A model generated the notes under the pieces. It was not told the origin of the DNA. It saw only the letters and a list, made by a program, of their open reading frames with translations, and made no database searches. Made by a program: the position numbers and the translations under genes. This document shows, piece after piece, positions 44,259 through 53,098 of a stretch of DNA of 64,000 nt; within the stretch, counting starts at the first letter, position 1; every line of letters begins with the position of its first letter. This DNA is from Actinomycetota bacterium (lineage in GTDB: Bacteria; Actinomycetota; Actinomycetes; Actinomycetales; Microbacteriaceae): assembly GCA_018268455.1 (NCBI GenBank), contig JAFDWM010000291.1, forward strand, positions 25,770 through 89,769, read 5' to 3'.

Positions 44259-45777
44259 CGGCACTCCCCTGCTCGCTCGACGTGTCCTGCTCGATCCACC
44301 GCCGCACCGCTTCGGCGAAGCGGCGACCGCGATCCGCGTAGCCGGTGAACTGATCGAAGGAGGCCGCTGCGGGGGCGAGGAGCACGGTGTCTCCGTCCCG
44401 GGCGATTCCCGCTGCCAGTTCCACGACGCGGGTCATGACCTCTTCAGTGTCGCCGGGGACCACCTCGAACACGGGCACCGCAGGCGCGTGTCGGGCGAAC
44501 GCATCGACCAGGTGGGAGCGATCGGCGCCGATCACGAGCGCGGCGCGCACCGTCGCCCCCGCACCTGCGACGAGCTCTGACAGATCCACGCCCTTGAGGT
44601 CACCGCCGACGATCCAGACCGCGCCGGGGAACGCGTGCAGCGAGGACTGCGCGGCATGCGGGTTCGTGGCCTTGGAGTCATCGACCCAGGTGATTCCGCC
44701 ACCGCGGGCGACGACCTCGATGCGGTGCGCGTCGAGGTGGAACCCGTCGACGGCCGCCTTGATCGCCGCCGGCTCGACGTCGAGCGAGCGCGCCAGCGCC
44801 GCCGCGGCGAGGATGTTCTGCACGATGTGCGGGGCATCCAGCCCGTGCGCGGCGAGATCGGCGAGCGTCGTGAGCTCGAGCGCCGTGTTGCGACGGTCAT
44901 CGAGAAAGGCGCGATCGGCCAGGATCCCCTCGACGACGCCCAGATTGCTCGGCCCGGGGATGTCGAGGCCGAAGCCGATCGCGCGGGCACCCTCGACGAC
45001 ATCGGCCTCCTCGACCATGCGGCGGGTCGCCTCGTCGGCACGGTTGTACACGCAGACGGTGCGGGTGTTGCGGTAGACCAGCGCCTTCGCATCGCGGTAA
45101 GCCGCGGCGCTGCCGTGCCAGACCAGGTGGTCGTCCGCGAGGTTCAGACAGGTGGCCGCCCACGGCACCGGCTGCGCCGCGGGAGCGGTGAGCCCCAGAT
45201 ACCACAGCTGGTGGCTGGACAGCTCGATGACGAGCACGTCGAACCCGCCGGGGTCGCGCACGGCGTCGAGCACCGGCACCCCGATGTTGCCGCAGGGGGC
45301 TGCGCGCAGACCGCCCGCGACCAGCATCGTCGCCGTCAGCTGCGTGGTCGTCGTCTTCCCGTTGGTGCCGGTGATGAACACCCACTCCGCGGGCGTCCCG
45401 TCGGCGCGCAGCACCTTGTCGCGCACCCGCCAGGCCAGTTCGACGTCCCCCCACAGTGCGATGCCCTGCTCGCGGGTCCAGACGATGACGGGGTGGGCCG
45501 GAGCGAAGCCCGGAGAGGCGATCACGACCTCCGGGGCGAAATCACGCAGCTCCTCCGGTACGGATCCGAGATCGCCGATCCACAGCCGCGCGCCGATCAG
45601 CGGGACCAGCCGCTGGTACTCCTCGGTCGCGCTCTCGGAGAGCACGAGCACCTCGGCGCCGAGCTCGGCGAGCGTGTCCGCGACGGAGAATCCCGTCACC
45701 GACAGCCCGAGCACGGCGACGCGCAGGCCGCGCCAGTCGGCGTTCCAGCTGGTCAGTGCATCCAGATCCCGGGTCAT
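44221..45777 (-). CDS. murD: UDP-N-acetylmuramoylalanine-D-glutamate ligase
   Basis: A 518-residue ligase for the second stem-peptide residue. The N-terminal Rossmann part (LRVAVLGLSVTGFSVADTLAELG), the P-loop FITGTNGKTTTTQLTA, LELSSHQL-like VIELSSHQLWYL and the C-terminal WVDDSKATNPHAAQSSL/APAAASFDQFTGYADRG motifs are all present. The start overlaps the mraY stop by ATGA. It is slightly longer than average because of an acidic tail. Confidence 0.97.
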   Translation of the reverse strand: MTRDLDALTSWNADWRGLRVAVLGLSVTGFSVADTLAELGAEVLVLSESATEEYQRLVPLIGARLWIGDLGSVPEELRDFAPEVVIASPGFAPAHPVIVWTREQGIALWGDVELAWRVRDKVLRADGTPAEWVFITGTNGKTTTTQLTATMLVAGGLRAAPCGNIGVPVLDAVRDPGGFDVLVIELSSHQLWYLGLTAPAAQPVPWAATCLNLADDHLVWHGSAAAYRDAKALVYRNTRTVCVYNRADEATRRMVEEADVVEGARAIGFGLDIPGPSNLGVVEGILADRAFLDDRRNTALELTTLADLAAHGLDAPHIVQNILAAAALARSLDVEPAAIKAAVDGFHLDAHRIEVVARGGGITWVDDSKATNPHAAQSSLHAFPGAVWIVGGDLKGVDLSELVAGAGATVRAALVIGADRSHLVDAFARHAPAVPVFEVVPGDTEEVMTRVVELAAGIARDGDTVLLAPAAASFDQFTGYADRGRRFAEAVRRWIEQDTSSEQGSAGDAGGSTPEGSA

Positions 45778-46889
45778 GAGCTGGTCTGCCTCAGCCACTC
45801 GACGTAGAACAGGCCGAATGCGGACACCGAGAGCAGCCCCGCGATGATCCACATCCGGAACACGATGGTCGCCTCCGGCCATCCGCGCATCTCGAGGTGA
45901 TGGTGGAACGGGCTCTGCAGGAACAGCCGCTTGCCCCGGGTGAGCTTGAAGTAGGCGAGCTGCACGATCACCGACCCGGAGGCGATGATGAACACACCCG
46001 CCAGCAGGACGAGCAGGAGCTCGGTGCGGGTGAGGATCGCGAGCGCGGTGATCACGCCGCCGATCGACATGGATCCGACATCGCCCATGAACACCTTCGC
46101 CTTGGGCGCGTTCCACCACAGGAAGCCGATCAGGGCGCCGACGAAGGACGCCGAGATCACCGCGAGGTCGAAGGGGTGCGCGACGTCGTAGCATCCGGCG
46201 AGAGCACCCGGTGAGAGGCTCTCCGCGGCGCAGGACTGCTTGAACTGCCAGAACGAGATGAGGCTGTAGGCGCCGATGACGAACACGGCGCAGCCCGCCG
46301 CCAGGCCGTCGAGGCCGTCGGTGAGGTTCACGCTGTTCGAGGTGGCGATGCCGATCACCGAGATCCACAGCAGGTACAGCAGCCAGCCGATGATCGGCCC
46401 GAGCGCGAACAGCCAGAGCACGGGGATGTCGCGGAACAGCGAGATGAAGCCGCTCGCGAGCGTGTTGCCGGAGGCGCCGCGCACGGTGAGGGCGACGATG
46501 CCGAACGGCACCATGACGATCACCTGGCCGAGGATCTTGCGCCAGCCGGAGAGGCCGAGGCTGCGCTGCTGGCGCAGCTTCATGTAGTCGTCGATGAAGC
46601 CGACGGCGCCGAACCCGATCATCAGCCAGATCACCAGCAGGCCGGAGACGGTCGGATAGCTGCCACCGGTGAACGTGCCGATGCCGTAGCCGACGACCGT
46701 GCCGACGATGAAGATCACGCCGCCCATCGTGGGGGTCCCGCGTTTGGCCTGGTGGCTCGGGTTGCTGATGTCCTCCGGGGTGCGGATCACCTGCCCCCAG
46801 CCCCATCTGCGGAACAGCCGGAGGAAGACCGGGGTGAGCAGCAGCGTGAACGCGAGCGAAATCGCGGCGGCGGTCAGCAGAGATCTCAC
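45774..46889 (-). CDS. mraY: Phospho-MurNAc-pentapeptide transferase
   Basis: A 371-residue membrane enzyme with ten helices that forms lipid I on undecaprenyl phosphate. The metal-binding aspartates are in GFIDDYMKL and NLTDGLDGLAAG; the third motif is NAPKAKVFMGDVGS, and FLQSPFHHHLEMRGWPE is the MraY signature. GTG 46889 overlaps the murF stop (GTGA). Longer readings into murF are spurious. Confidence 0.97.
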   Translation of the reverse strand: MRSLLTAAAISLAFTLLLTPVFLRLFRRWGWGQVIRTPEDISNPSHQAKRGTPTMGGVIFIVGTVVGYGIGTFTGGSYPTVSGLLVIWLMIGFGAVGFIDDYMKLRQQRSLGLSGWRKILGQVIVMVPFGIVALTVRGASGNTLASGFISLFRDIPVLWLFALGPIIGWLLYLLWISVIGIATSNSVNLTDGLDGLAAGCAVFVIGAYSLISFWQFKQSCAAESLSPGALAGCYDVAHPFDLAVISASFVGALIGFLWWNAPKAKVFMGDVGSMSIGGVITALAILTRTELLLVLLAGVFIIASGSVIVQLAYFKLTRGKRLFLQSPFHHHLEMRGWPEATIVFRMWIIAGLLSVSAFGLFYVEWLRQTSS

Positions 46890-48298
46890 GAGAACGATTC
46901 TCCCAGACGATCGCCGAGGAACCGGAGCCCCGCGGAATTGGACGACTTCACCAGCACGCGGTCTCCGGCGCGCAGTTCGCCCTGCAGGTACTCGAACGCG
47001 GCGTCGGCATCGGGCAGGTGCACGGCCTCGCCGTCCCAGGATCCCTCTCCGACCGCGGCGAGGAACAGCCGCCGCGCCTCGGCGCCGACGACCACGATGC
47101 GCTGGATGTTCAGGCGCACCGCGAGCAGGCCGATGCGGTCGTGCTCCTCGCCGGCGGTCTCCCCGAGCTCGCTCATCGCGCCGAGCACCGCCACCGTGCG
47201 CTCGCCCGGACCCGCGATCTGCGCGAGGGTGCGCAGCGCCGCCGCCATCGAGTCCGGGCTCGCGTTGTACGCGTCGTTGATGATGCGCACCTCGGATCCG
47301 CCCATCGGCTGCATGCGCCAGCGTTCGGCGATCTGCACGGTCTCCAGTCGTGCGATGGCGTCCGCCGCGGACACGCCGAGGGCGCCGGTCGCGGCGATCG
47401 CCGCGAGGGCGTTGTTCACGTGGTGCGCACCCAGCACCTGAAGTCGGAGCGCGAGGGCCTGGCCCTCTGCGTGCACGACGCAGGTCGTGCCGGACGCCGA
47501 GACCTCGATGTCGCTCGCGCGCACATCGGCGGCGGCCCCCTGCCCGAAGCCGATGACCCGGAGCCCGTGCGCGAGGGCGCGATCGGACATGGCCGCGACG
47601 CGTGCGTCGTCGAGGTTCAGCACGGCGGATCCGCCGGAGACGGCCGCGTCGATCAGCTCCGCCTTGGCGCGCGCGGTCTCCTCGATGCCGCCGAATCCTC
47701 CGGCGTGCGCGAGACCGACCATGAGCTCGATCACCACATCCGGGTTCACGAGCCCGGCGAGGCGCGCGATCTCGCCCGGCGCGCTCGCGCCGAACTCGCA
47801 CACCAGGAAGCGGGTCGCATCCGTGATGCGCAGCATGGTCAGCGGCGCACCCACCTCGTTGTTGTAGGAGGCGATGGGGGCGATCGTGTCACCCTCGTCC
47901 TGCAGGATGCGGGCGAGGAAGTTCTTCGTCGTGGTCTTGCCGTTGGATCCGGTCACGCCGACGATGCGCAGCTCCCCCGCTGCTCGCACCCGTGCCACCA
48001 CGGCGCGGGCGAGCTCGGCGATCGCGTCGACCACGTCGGCCACGACGATCTGCGAGACCGGCTCGTCGACCGGGTGCTCGACGAGGGCGAGCACGGCGCC
48101 GTTCTCGATCGCCGCACCCACGAAGCGATGCCCGTCGGTGTGCTCGCCGGGCTTGGCGACGAAGATGCCGCCGGGTGTCATCTGGCGGGAGTCCGTGTCG
48201 ACGACGCCGGACACGACGGTGCCGGCGTCGTGAGCGCCGGCAGGGCGCAGCTCTCCGCCGACGATCTCGGCGATCTCCGCGAGGGACAGAGCGATCAT
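46886..48298 (-). CDS. murF: UDP-MurNAc-tripeptide D-alanyl-D-alanine ligase
   Basis: A 470-residue ligase that completes the pentapeptide. The N-terminal domain (DTDSRQMTPGGIFVAKPGEHTDGH), the P-loop VTGSNGKTTTKNFLA, the EFGASAPGEIARLA segment and the C-terminal INDAYNASPDSMAAALRTL are diagnostic for MurF rather than MurE. GGAGGA precedes the start. The 49-nt gap to ftsI is where murE normally sits. Confidence 0.97.
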   Translation of the reverse strand: MIALSLAEIAEIVGGELRPAGAHDAGTVVSGVVDTDSRQMTPGGIFVAKPGEHTDGHRFVGAAIENGAVLALVEHPVDEPVSQIVVADVVDAIAELARAVVARVRAAGELRIVGVTGSNGKTTTKNFLARILQDEGDTIAPIASYNNEVGAPLTMLRITDATRFLVCEFGASAPGEIARLAGLVNPDVVIELMVGLAHAGGFGGIEETARAKAELIDAAVSGGSAVLNLDDARVAAMSDRALAHGLRVIGFGQGAAADVRASDIEVSASGTTCVVHAEGQALALRLQVLGAHHVNNALAAIAATGALGVSAADAIARLETVQIAERWRMQPMGGSEVRIINDAYNASPDSMAAALRTLAQIAGPGERTVAVLGAMSELGETAGEEHDRIGLLAVRLNIQRIVVVGAEARRLFLAAVGEGSWDGEAVHLPDADAAFEYLQGELRAGDRVLVKSSNSAGLRFLGDRLGESFS

Positions 48299-48333
48299 GG
48301 GGTGGATCCTCCGAGGCGGTCTCGCCCGGGTCA

Positions 48334-48349
48334 GATGACGGCGGTCATC
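48334..48349 (-). terminator. Small hairpin at the ftsI stop codon
   Basis: GATGAC and GTCATC arms with a GGCG loop, overlapping the ftsI stop. It is weak, so it may be a processing site or attenuator rather than a full terminator. Confidence 0.3.
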
Positions 48350-50129
48350 ACTGGTACTTCGGCAGCAGGGGTTCCATCGGGGTGGTGGACGGCTGCACGC
48401 GATAGGTCTTCATCACCTGCGTCATGGCCTTCTGGAAGGCCGGTGCGGTGGCCGCAGACGACGTTACCCTAGTGGGCTCGTCAAGGGTGACCACGACCAC
48501 GTACTTCGGATCATCGGCGGGCGCGTAGCCCACCATGCTGGTGAAGTAGATGCCCTCCTTGTACGCGCCGGTGTTCGGATCCGGCTTCTGCGCGGTGCCG
48601 GTCTTGGCCGCGACGCGGTAGCCCGGCACCTGGATCACGTCGGACAGGCTGCCCTGCACCGCGACGTTCTCGATCATTCGGCTGAGCTCGGCATCCTTGG
48701 TCGCGTCGAAGATGCGCTCCGGCTTCGGCGCCGGCGCCGCGGTGACCTTGCCGTCCGCGCTCGTGCAGGACTCGACGAGCGAGAGCGGGACCTTCACGCC
48801 GCCGTTCGCGATGGCCTGATAGGCGCTCGCCACCTGCGGGGCGGTGACGGTGTAGTACTGGCCGAACGTGGTCGTGTAGTGCGACTGGAAGTCCCAGTCC
48901 TTGACCGGGTGGATGACGCCGCTGGCCTCGCCGGGGAAGTCGATGGCGGTCTTGCTGCCGACACCGAACTTCACCAGCTCGTCGTAGCGCTGCTGGTCGG
49001 TGACCAGGTCGCCGAACTTCGACAGTGCCACGTTCGAGGAGTCGATGAGAGCACCCGCGAGCGTGTAGTCGTAGGCGGGGTGATCGAAGGCGTCGTTGAT
49101 GACCGCTCCGTTCGGGAACACCTCGTGGCTGGAGGCCCCGGTGACCACCGTGGAGGCGTTCGCGTTCGCGTACTGCATCACCGAGGCAGCCGTGATCGCC
49201 TTGAACGTGGATCCCGGCTCGAAGCTCGTGGAGAAGATCCGGGATCCGCGGTCCTCGGGGTTCGAGGCGCCCGGATCGTTGGGGTCGACGCTGGGGAACT
49301 CCGCGGCCGCGCGGATCTTGCCGGTGCCGACCTCCACGACCGTGACGGTGCCGGCCTTGGCGCCCTGCGTCTTGACCTCCTCCGAGATCATCTGCTGCAG
49401 GTACCACTGCAGCTCGGTGTTGATCGTGAGCTTGACCGTGCCGCCGTCGACGGCGGCCTTCTCGCTCTGGCTGCCCGGGATGATCAGGCCGTCGCGACTC
49501 TGCAGGTAGGTCTCCTGGCCCTTCGTGGCGCTCAGGCACTGGTTCTGCGCCTCTTCGATGCCCTCCTTGTCACCGTTGCCGGCGATGAAGCCCAGGACGT
49601 TGCCCGCGACCGCTCCGTTCGGGTAGACGCGCACGCTGCGCGCCTTCGGCCACAGGTAGGCGAGATCCAGCGCGCGCAGCTTGAGGAACTGCTCGGTGCT
49701 CACGCCCTTCTTGAGCTCGGCGTACTGGGATGCAGGATCGGCCTTGAGCGCGTCCGCAACCTCCTTGCGCACGGTGTCGCCGGTCTCGCCGATGATCGTG
49801 GCGATCTTGTCGGATGCCTGCGCCCACGGCAGCTTCGGCTTGGTCTTCGCCTCCTCGAGCCCCTTCATCGCGGACGGATCGATGATCACGTCGTACACGA
49901 GCTGACTCTCTGCGAGCACCGTGCCGTTGGAGTCGACGATGCTGCCGCGGGCTCCGTCGATCTCACGGGAGTATCCGAGCCCGGTGTTGATCGATTCCTT
50001 CACGTTCGCGGCGGCGCTGACGACCTGGATGTCGACGAGGCGCACCAGGAATCCGACCATGACCGCCAGGATCACGCCGAAGGCGAGGACGGTCCTCCGG
50101 CGCGACGTCCGGCTGGCTCGGGGGGTCAT
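48348..50129 (-). CDS. ftsI: Penicillin-binding protein FtsI (septal transpeptidase)
   Basis: A 593-residue class B PBP. The short cytoplasmic tail and one transmembrane helix (about 13-37) are followed by the pedestal (GSIVDSNGTVLAES) and the transpeptidase domain: catalytic S307-x-x-K310 in FEPGSTFKAI, SSN (LIDSSNVALSKFG) and KTGTAQ near the C-terminus. It cross-links septal peptidoglycan with FtsW. It lies 65 nt downstream of ftsL. Confidence 0.96.
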   Translation of the reverse strand: MTPRASRTSRRRTVLAFGVILAVMVGFLVRLVDIQVVSAAANVKESINTGLGYSREIDGARGSIVDSNGTVLAESQLVYDVIIDPSAMKGLEEAKTKPKLPWAQASDKIATIIGETGDTVRKEVADALKADPASQYAELKKGVSTEQFLKLRALDLAYLWPKARSVRVYPNGAVAGNVLGFIAGNGDKEGIEEAQNQCLSATKGQETYLQSRDGLIIPGSQSEKAAVDGGTVKLTINTELQWYLQQMISEEVKTQGAKAGTVTVVEVGTGKIRAAAEFPSVDPNDPGASNPEDRGSRIFSTSFEPGSTFKAITAASVMQYANANASTVVTGASSHEVFPNGAVINDAFDHPAYDYTLAGALIDSSNVALSKFGDLVTDQQRYDELVKFGVGSKTAIDFPGEASGVIHPVKDWDFQSHYTTTFGQYYTVTAPQVASAYQAIANGGVKVPLSLVESCTSADGKVTAAPAPKPERIFDATKDAELSRMIENVAVQGSLSDVIQVPGYRVAAKTGTAQKPDPNTGAYKEGIYFTSMVGYAPADDPKYVVVVTLDEPTRVTSSAATAPAFQKAMTQVMKTYRVQPSTTPMEPLLPKYQ

Positions 50130-50194
50130 CGGATCTCCGTCCGTGGCTCGCGGTCTGTCATTCGTCTCGTGCTGCGTCGGGCTGTGGTGCCTGG

Positions 50195-50782
50195 TCAGCG
50201 GATGGTGGGTGTGGGCAGGCCCTCCGCGGTGGGGGGCACGTTCGTGTCGGCCGTTGCGGCGTCTGCTGCCTTCGGTTGTACGCCCGTTCCCGCCGCACCG
50301 GCGGCGGTGGCGGGCGGCGTGTCGTGGACCAGCGCGTTCGGGACGCCGTTGGCGCCGGTGGGGTTGACTGTCGAGACGAACGGAGCCGATCCGGCAGCGC
50401 CGATCACGCCGCCATCGCTGAGGCGCAGGTAGCTGGCGCTGCCGCCGACGACGAGACCGAGCTTGGCCGCCGCGGATGCCAGCGCCTGCGGCGAGCTGAC
50501 GCCGTCGAGCTCCTGCGCGGCGGCCTGTGCACGCCAGGTGAGCTCCCGGTTCTGCTGGCTGAGCTTGTCGGCGACGTAGGAGTCCTGCGTGGTGGCGATC
50601 GTGAGCGCGATCTGCGCGGCGCCGATGAGCAGTGCGCCCGCCAGCGCCGTGATGGCGTACGCCTTCTTCGGGCGGCGGCGGGCAGGGCGGTCGACGGCGT
50701 GCAGATGCTCGGAGCGACGCGGTTGCTCGAATTCCGGTTCGAGCAGATCCGCGCGGGACGGGGTGTTCTGGGCCATGCTCAT
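50195..50782 (-). CDS. ftsL: FtsL-like septum formation protein
   Basis: A 195-residue bitopic protein at the ftsL position. The cytoplasmic part (1-40) is basic at its end ([11 protein letters not shown]). One transmembrane helix (about 41-63) precedes a short coiled coil ([42 protein letters not shown]) typical of FtsL. The Ala/Pro-rich C-terminal 80 residues are an extension. ATG 50782 overlaps the rsmH stop by ATGA. Confidence 0.85.
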   Translation of the reverse strand: MSMAQNTPSRADLLEPEFEQPRRSEHLHAVDRPARRRPKKAYAITALAGALLIGAAQIALTIATTQDSYVADKLSQQNRELTWRAQAAAQELDGVSSPQALASAAAKLGLVVGGSASYLRLSDGGVIGAAGSAPFVSTVNPTGANGVPNALVHDTPPATAAGAAGTGVQPKAADAATADTNVPPTAEGLPTPTIR

Positions 50783-51732
50783 CGCGCGGCGCTCCTCTGA
50801 TCGTCTCGCACGCGTTCCGCGGCGCGCAGTCGCACGGGGATGGCGCGCGGATTCGCCGCGCGTTCGACGTCGTCCGCGAGTTCGGCGCCCTTGGTGAGCG
50901 TCCTGAATCGCGGGGCGTGCTCGGGGAGCTCGACAGGGAGCCCTGCCGGAGCCGTCGAGGCGGAGGCCGCCGCGAAGGCCTGCTTGACGAGCCGGTCCTC
51001 GAGCGACTGGTACGACATCACGACGATGCGCCCGTGCAGGGCGAGTGCGCCCATCGCGGCCGGGATCGCGTCGGCGAGCACGTTGAGCTCGCGGTTGACC
51101 TCGATCCGCAGTGCTTGGAACACCCGCTTCGCCGGATGGCCTGCGCGCGCCACGGCCGCGGGCGTGGCCTCCTGCAGCACCTCGACGAGCCGGCCGGAGC
51201 GCTCCAGCGGCTCCTCCTGCCGCGCCCGCACGATCGCGCGGGCGTACCGCGCGGCGAGCTTCTCCTCGCCGTACCGCTCGAAGATCGCACGCAGCCGGCC
51301 CTCGCTGTACGTGGCGAGCACCTCAGCGGCGGTGGCGCCGTCGCTCTGGTCCATCCGCATGTCGAGCGGCGCGTCCTTGGCGTACGCGAAGCCGCGCTCC
51401 GCCTCGTCCAGCTGCAGCGAGGAGACACCGAGGTCGAAGAGGATGCCGGATGCCCCCAGGGCATGCTCTCCGATCGCGTCGTACACGGTGTGCACGAGCG
51501 TCACGCGGTCGCCGAAGCGGGCGAGCCGCTCCCCCGCGATCCGCAGAGCGTCGGTGTCGCGGTCGAGCCCGATCAGGCGGATGTTCGGCAGTCTCTGCAG
51601 GAACGCCTCCGAATGCCCGCCCATGCCGAGCGTGGCATCGACGAGGATCGCGCCGTCGTGCTGCAGCGCGGGGGCGAGGAGCTCGACGCAGCGCTCGAGC
51701 ATCACCGGGGTGTGGATCTGTCGGATGTCCAT
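50779..51732 (-). CDS. rsmH: 16S rRNA (cytosine-1402-N4)-methyltransferase
   Basis: A 317-residue SAM-dependent methyltransferase that modifies C1402 in the ribosomal P site. The N-terminal [13 protein letters not shown], the SAM loop [44 protein letters not shown] and [17 protein letters not shown] are the family motifs. It is the second gene of the cluster, 118 nt after mraZ. Confidence 0.97.
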   Translation of the reverse strand: MDIRQIHTPVMLERCVELLAPALQHDGAILVDATLGMGGHSEAFLQRLPNIRLIGLDRDTDALRIAGERLARFGDRVTLVHTVYDAIGEHALGASGILFDLGVSSLQLDEAERGFAYAKDAPLDMRMDQSDGATAAEVLATYSEGRLRAIFERYGEEKLAARYARAIVRARQEEPLERSGRLVEVLQEATPAAVARAGHPAKRVFQALRIEVNRELNVLADAIPAAMGALALHGRIVVMSYQSLEDRLVKQAFAAASASTAPAGLPVELPEHAPRFRTLTKGAELADDVERAANPRAIPVRLRAAERVRDDQRSAAR

Positions 51733-51850
51733 GATTCCTCTGGTCTCTCGTCGGATCCGGATCCCTGACCCTGATCCCCATCCGCTCGACCCGGCACCGG
51801 GGAAGGTGAGCCGGGGCGGGAGCGGCTGGGAGTCACAGCCAGGGAGCGGT

Positions 51851-52282
51851 TCAGAACAGGCCGGGGATCACCTCCTCCTCCAGCTCGGCGAAGGCGTCCT
51901 CGTTGCTCTCCGCGTAGGCGTTCCAGGCGGCGGCGTCCCAGATCTCGGCACGAGCGCCGACGCCCGTGACGACGAGGTCTTTGCCCAGCCCGGCGTAAGC
52001 GCGCAGGTGGGCGGGGATGGTGATGCGGTTCTGGCTGTCGGGCATCTCGGCGCTGGCGCCGGAGAGGAACATGCGCAGGAAGGCCCTCGCCTCCTTGTTG
52101 GCGAGCGGTGCCTGGCGGATCCGCTCGTGCACGCTCTCGAACTCGGCGGTGCCGAACACGTACAGGCAGCGGTCCTGCCCGCGGGTCACGACGATGCCGC
52201 CGGCCAGATCCTCGCGGAACTTGGCGGGGAGGATGACGCGGCCCTTGTCGTCGAGCTTGGGGGTATGCGTGCCGAGCAGCAT
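51851..52282 (-). CDS. mraZ: Transcriptional regulator MraZ
   Basis: A 143-residue protein with two SpoVT/AbrB-like domains ([23 protein letters not shown] and [21 protein letters not shown]), each with the DxxGRxxxP-type signature. It binds repeats in its own promoter and tunes the division cluster that it heads. The start at 52282 gives MLLGTHTP with AAAGGGGGAG upstream; a longer reading would translate the operator repeats. Confidence 0.97.
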   Translation of the reverse strand: MLLGTHTPKLDDKGRVILPAKFREDLAGGIVVTRGQDRCLYVFGTAEFESVHERIRQAPLANKEARAFLRMFLSGASAEMPDSQNRITIPAHLRAYAGLGKDLVVTGVGARAEIWDAAAWNAYAESNEDAFAELEEEVIPGLF

Positions 52283-52300
52283 GCGTTTCTCCCCCTTTCG

Positions 52301-52336
52301 CCGCCGTTTGCCCCACTTTACTCCACTCTCCTCCAT
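52301..52336 (-). promoter_or_regulatory. MraZ-binding repeats upstream of mraZ
   Basis: On the minus strand ATGGAG (52331-52336), GTGGAG (52321-52326) and GTGGGG (52311-52316) are separated by exactly 4 nt, with a degenerate fourth unit CGGCGG at 52301-52306. The 10-bp period puts all boxes on one face of the helix. This is the established MraZ operator layout (GTGGRG repeats). Confidence 0.85.
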
Positions 52337-52496
52337 TTTGATACACATTCGTGTCTCGGCCCCGCCGCATGGACGAACGACGAAGGCCGTGGAACCGCGG
52401 AATCATGCGGCTGCACGGCCTGGGGAGCGAAGTGGAGGGAACAGTGGAGGGCGGAGGGGGTCGGACACGGATCCGACGGACGATCGGGCATGAAGA

Positions 52497-52526
52497 AGGG
52501 CTCGAACGCGTCAGCGTCCGAGCCCT
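52497..52526 (-). terminator. Terminator of the DUF3040 gene
   Basis: An 8-bp outer stem (52497-52504 with 52519-52526) and, after one mismatch, a 4-bp inner stem closing a GTCA loop, 35 nt past the DUF3040 stop. Confidence 0.75.
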
Positions 52527-52560
52527 GGGTTGTCCGAGCGACCGGGGATGCGGCGGGAGG

Positions 52561-52929
52561 TCAGTGCTCCCCGTGCCGGCGGTCCCAGCGATCGTTCATG
52601 CGATCCATGAAGGACGGCGTCGGCTCGCTCTGCTTCGGATCGGTCGCCGCGTCCCGTCCCCCCGCGCGGTGCACGGGAGTGAGCGCGAGCATCAGGCCGG
52701 CGAGCATCGCGGCGAACGCGATCACGCCGATGATGATCCCTCCCACGTTGCCGACGATGACGCCGACGATGAGGCCGCCGATCCCTGCGAGCAGGAGCAC
52801 GGCGCCGTAGATGAGATTGCGATAGCTGAGCGCGCGGTCCGCGTGCGCGGAAACGACATCGGCGTCGTTCTGCATGAGATGGCGCTCCATCTCATCGAGC
52901 AGGCGCTGCTCCTGTTCGGAGAGTGGCAT
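52561..52929 (-). CDS. DUF3040 family membrane protein
   Basis: A 122-residue protein starting with MPLSEQEQRLLDEMERHL, the DUF3040 hallmark, followed by two transmembrane helices (about 38-60 and 62-84) and a charged tail. Actinobacterial members lie next to division clusters; the function is unknown. It is co-oriented with the mraZ cluster but separated from it by a terminator. Confidence 0.93.
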   Translation of the reverse strand: MPLSEQEQRLLDEMERHLMQNDADVVSAHADRALSYRNLIYGAVLLLAGIGGLIVGVIVGNVGGIIIGVIAFAAMLAGLMLALTPVHRAGGRDAATDPKQSEPTPSFMDRMNDRWDRRHGEH

Positions 52930-53038
52930 TTCGTCCCCCTCGGGTGGTCTTGCGCCCAGTCTACGCGCGCCGCGATGCCTCGGGGTAGGTATTCCGCTGG
53001 GAGTTGTGCCTCGCTCTGCTCTCAGTGTGCCGTGCCCG

Positions 53039-53072
53039 CCCGGATCGGGCGTCGCCGGTCGCCCGATCCGGG
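53039..53072. promoter_or_regulatory. Inverted repeat overlapping the -35 of the polyprenyl synthase gene
   Basis: Perfect 13-bp arms (53039-53051 and 53060-53072) with an 8-bp centre. It lies in a divergent promoter region, not downstream of any gene, and its right arm covers the -35 position expected from the TAGGCT box at 53087. It is a candidate operator rather than a terminator. Confidence 0.5.
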
Positions 53073-53086
53073 CAATCGGCGCTGGG

Positions 53087-53092
53087 TAGGCT
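53087..53092 (+). promoter_or_regulatory. -10 box TAGGCT of the polyprenyl synthase gene
   Basis: TAGGCT ends 6 nt before GTG 53099, giving a leaderless start. Confidence 0.55.
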
Positions 53093-53098
53093 GAGCGC

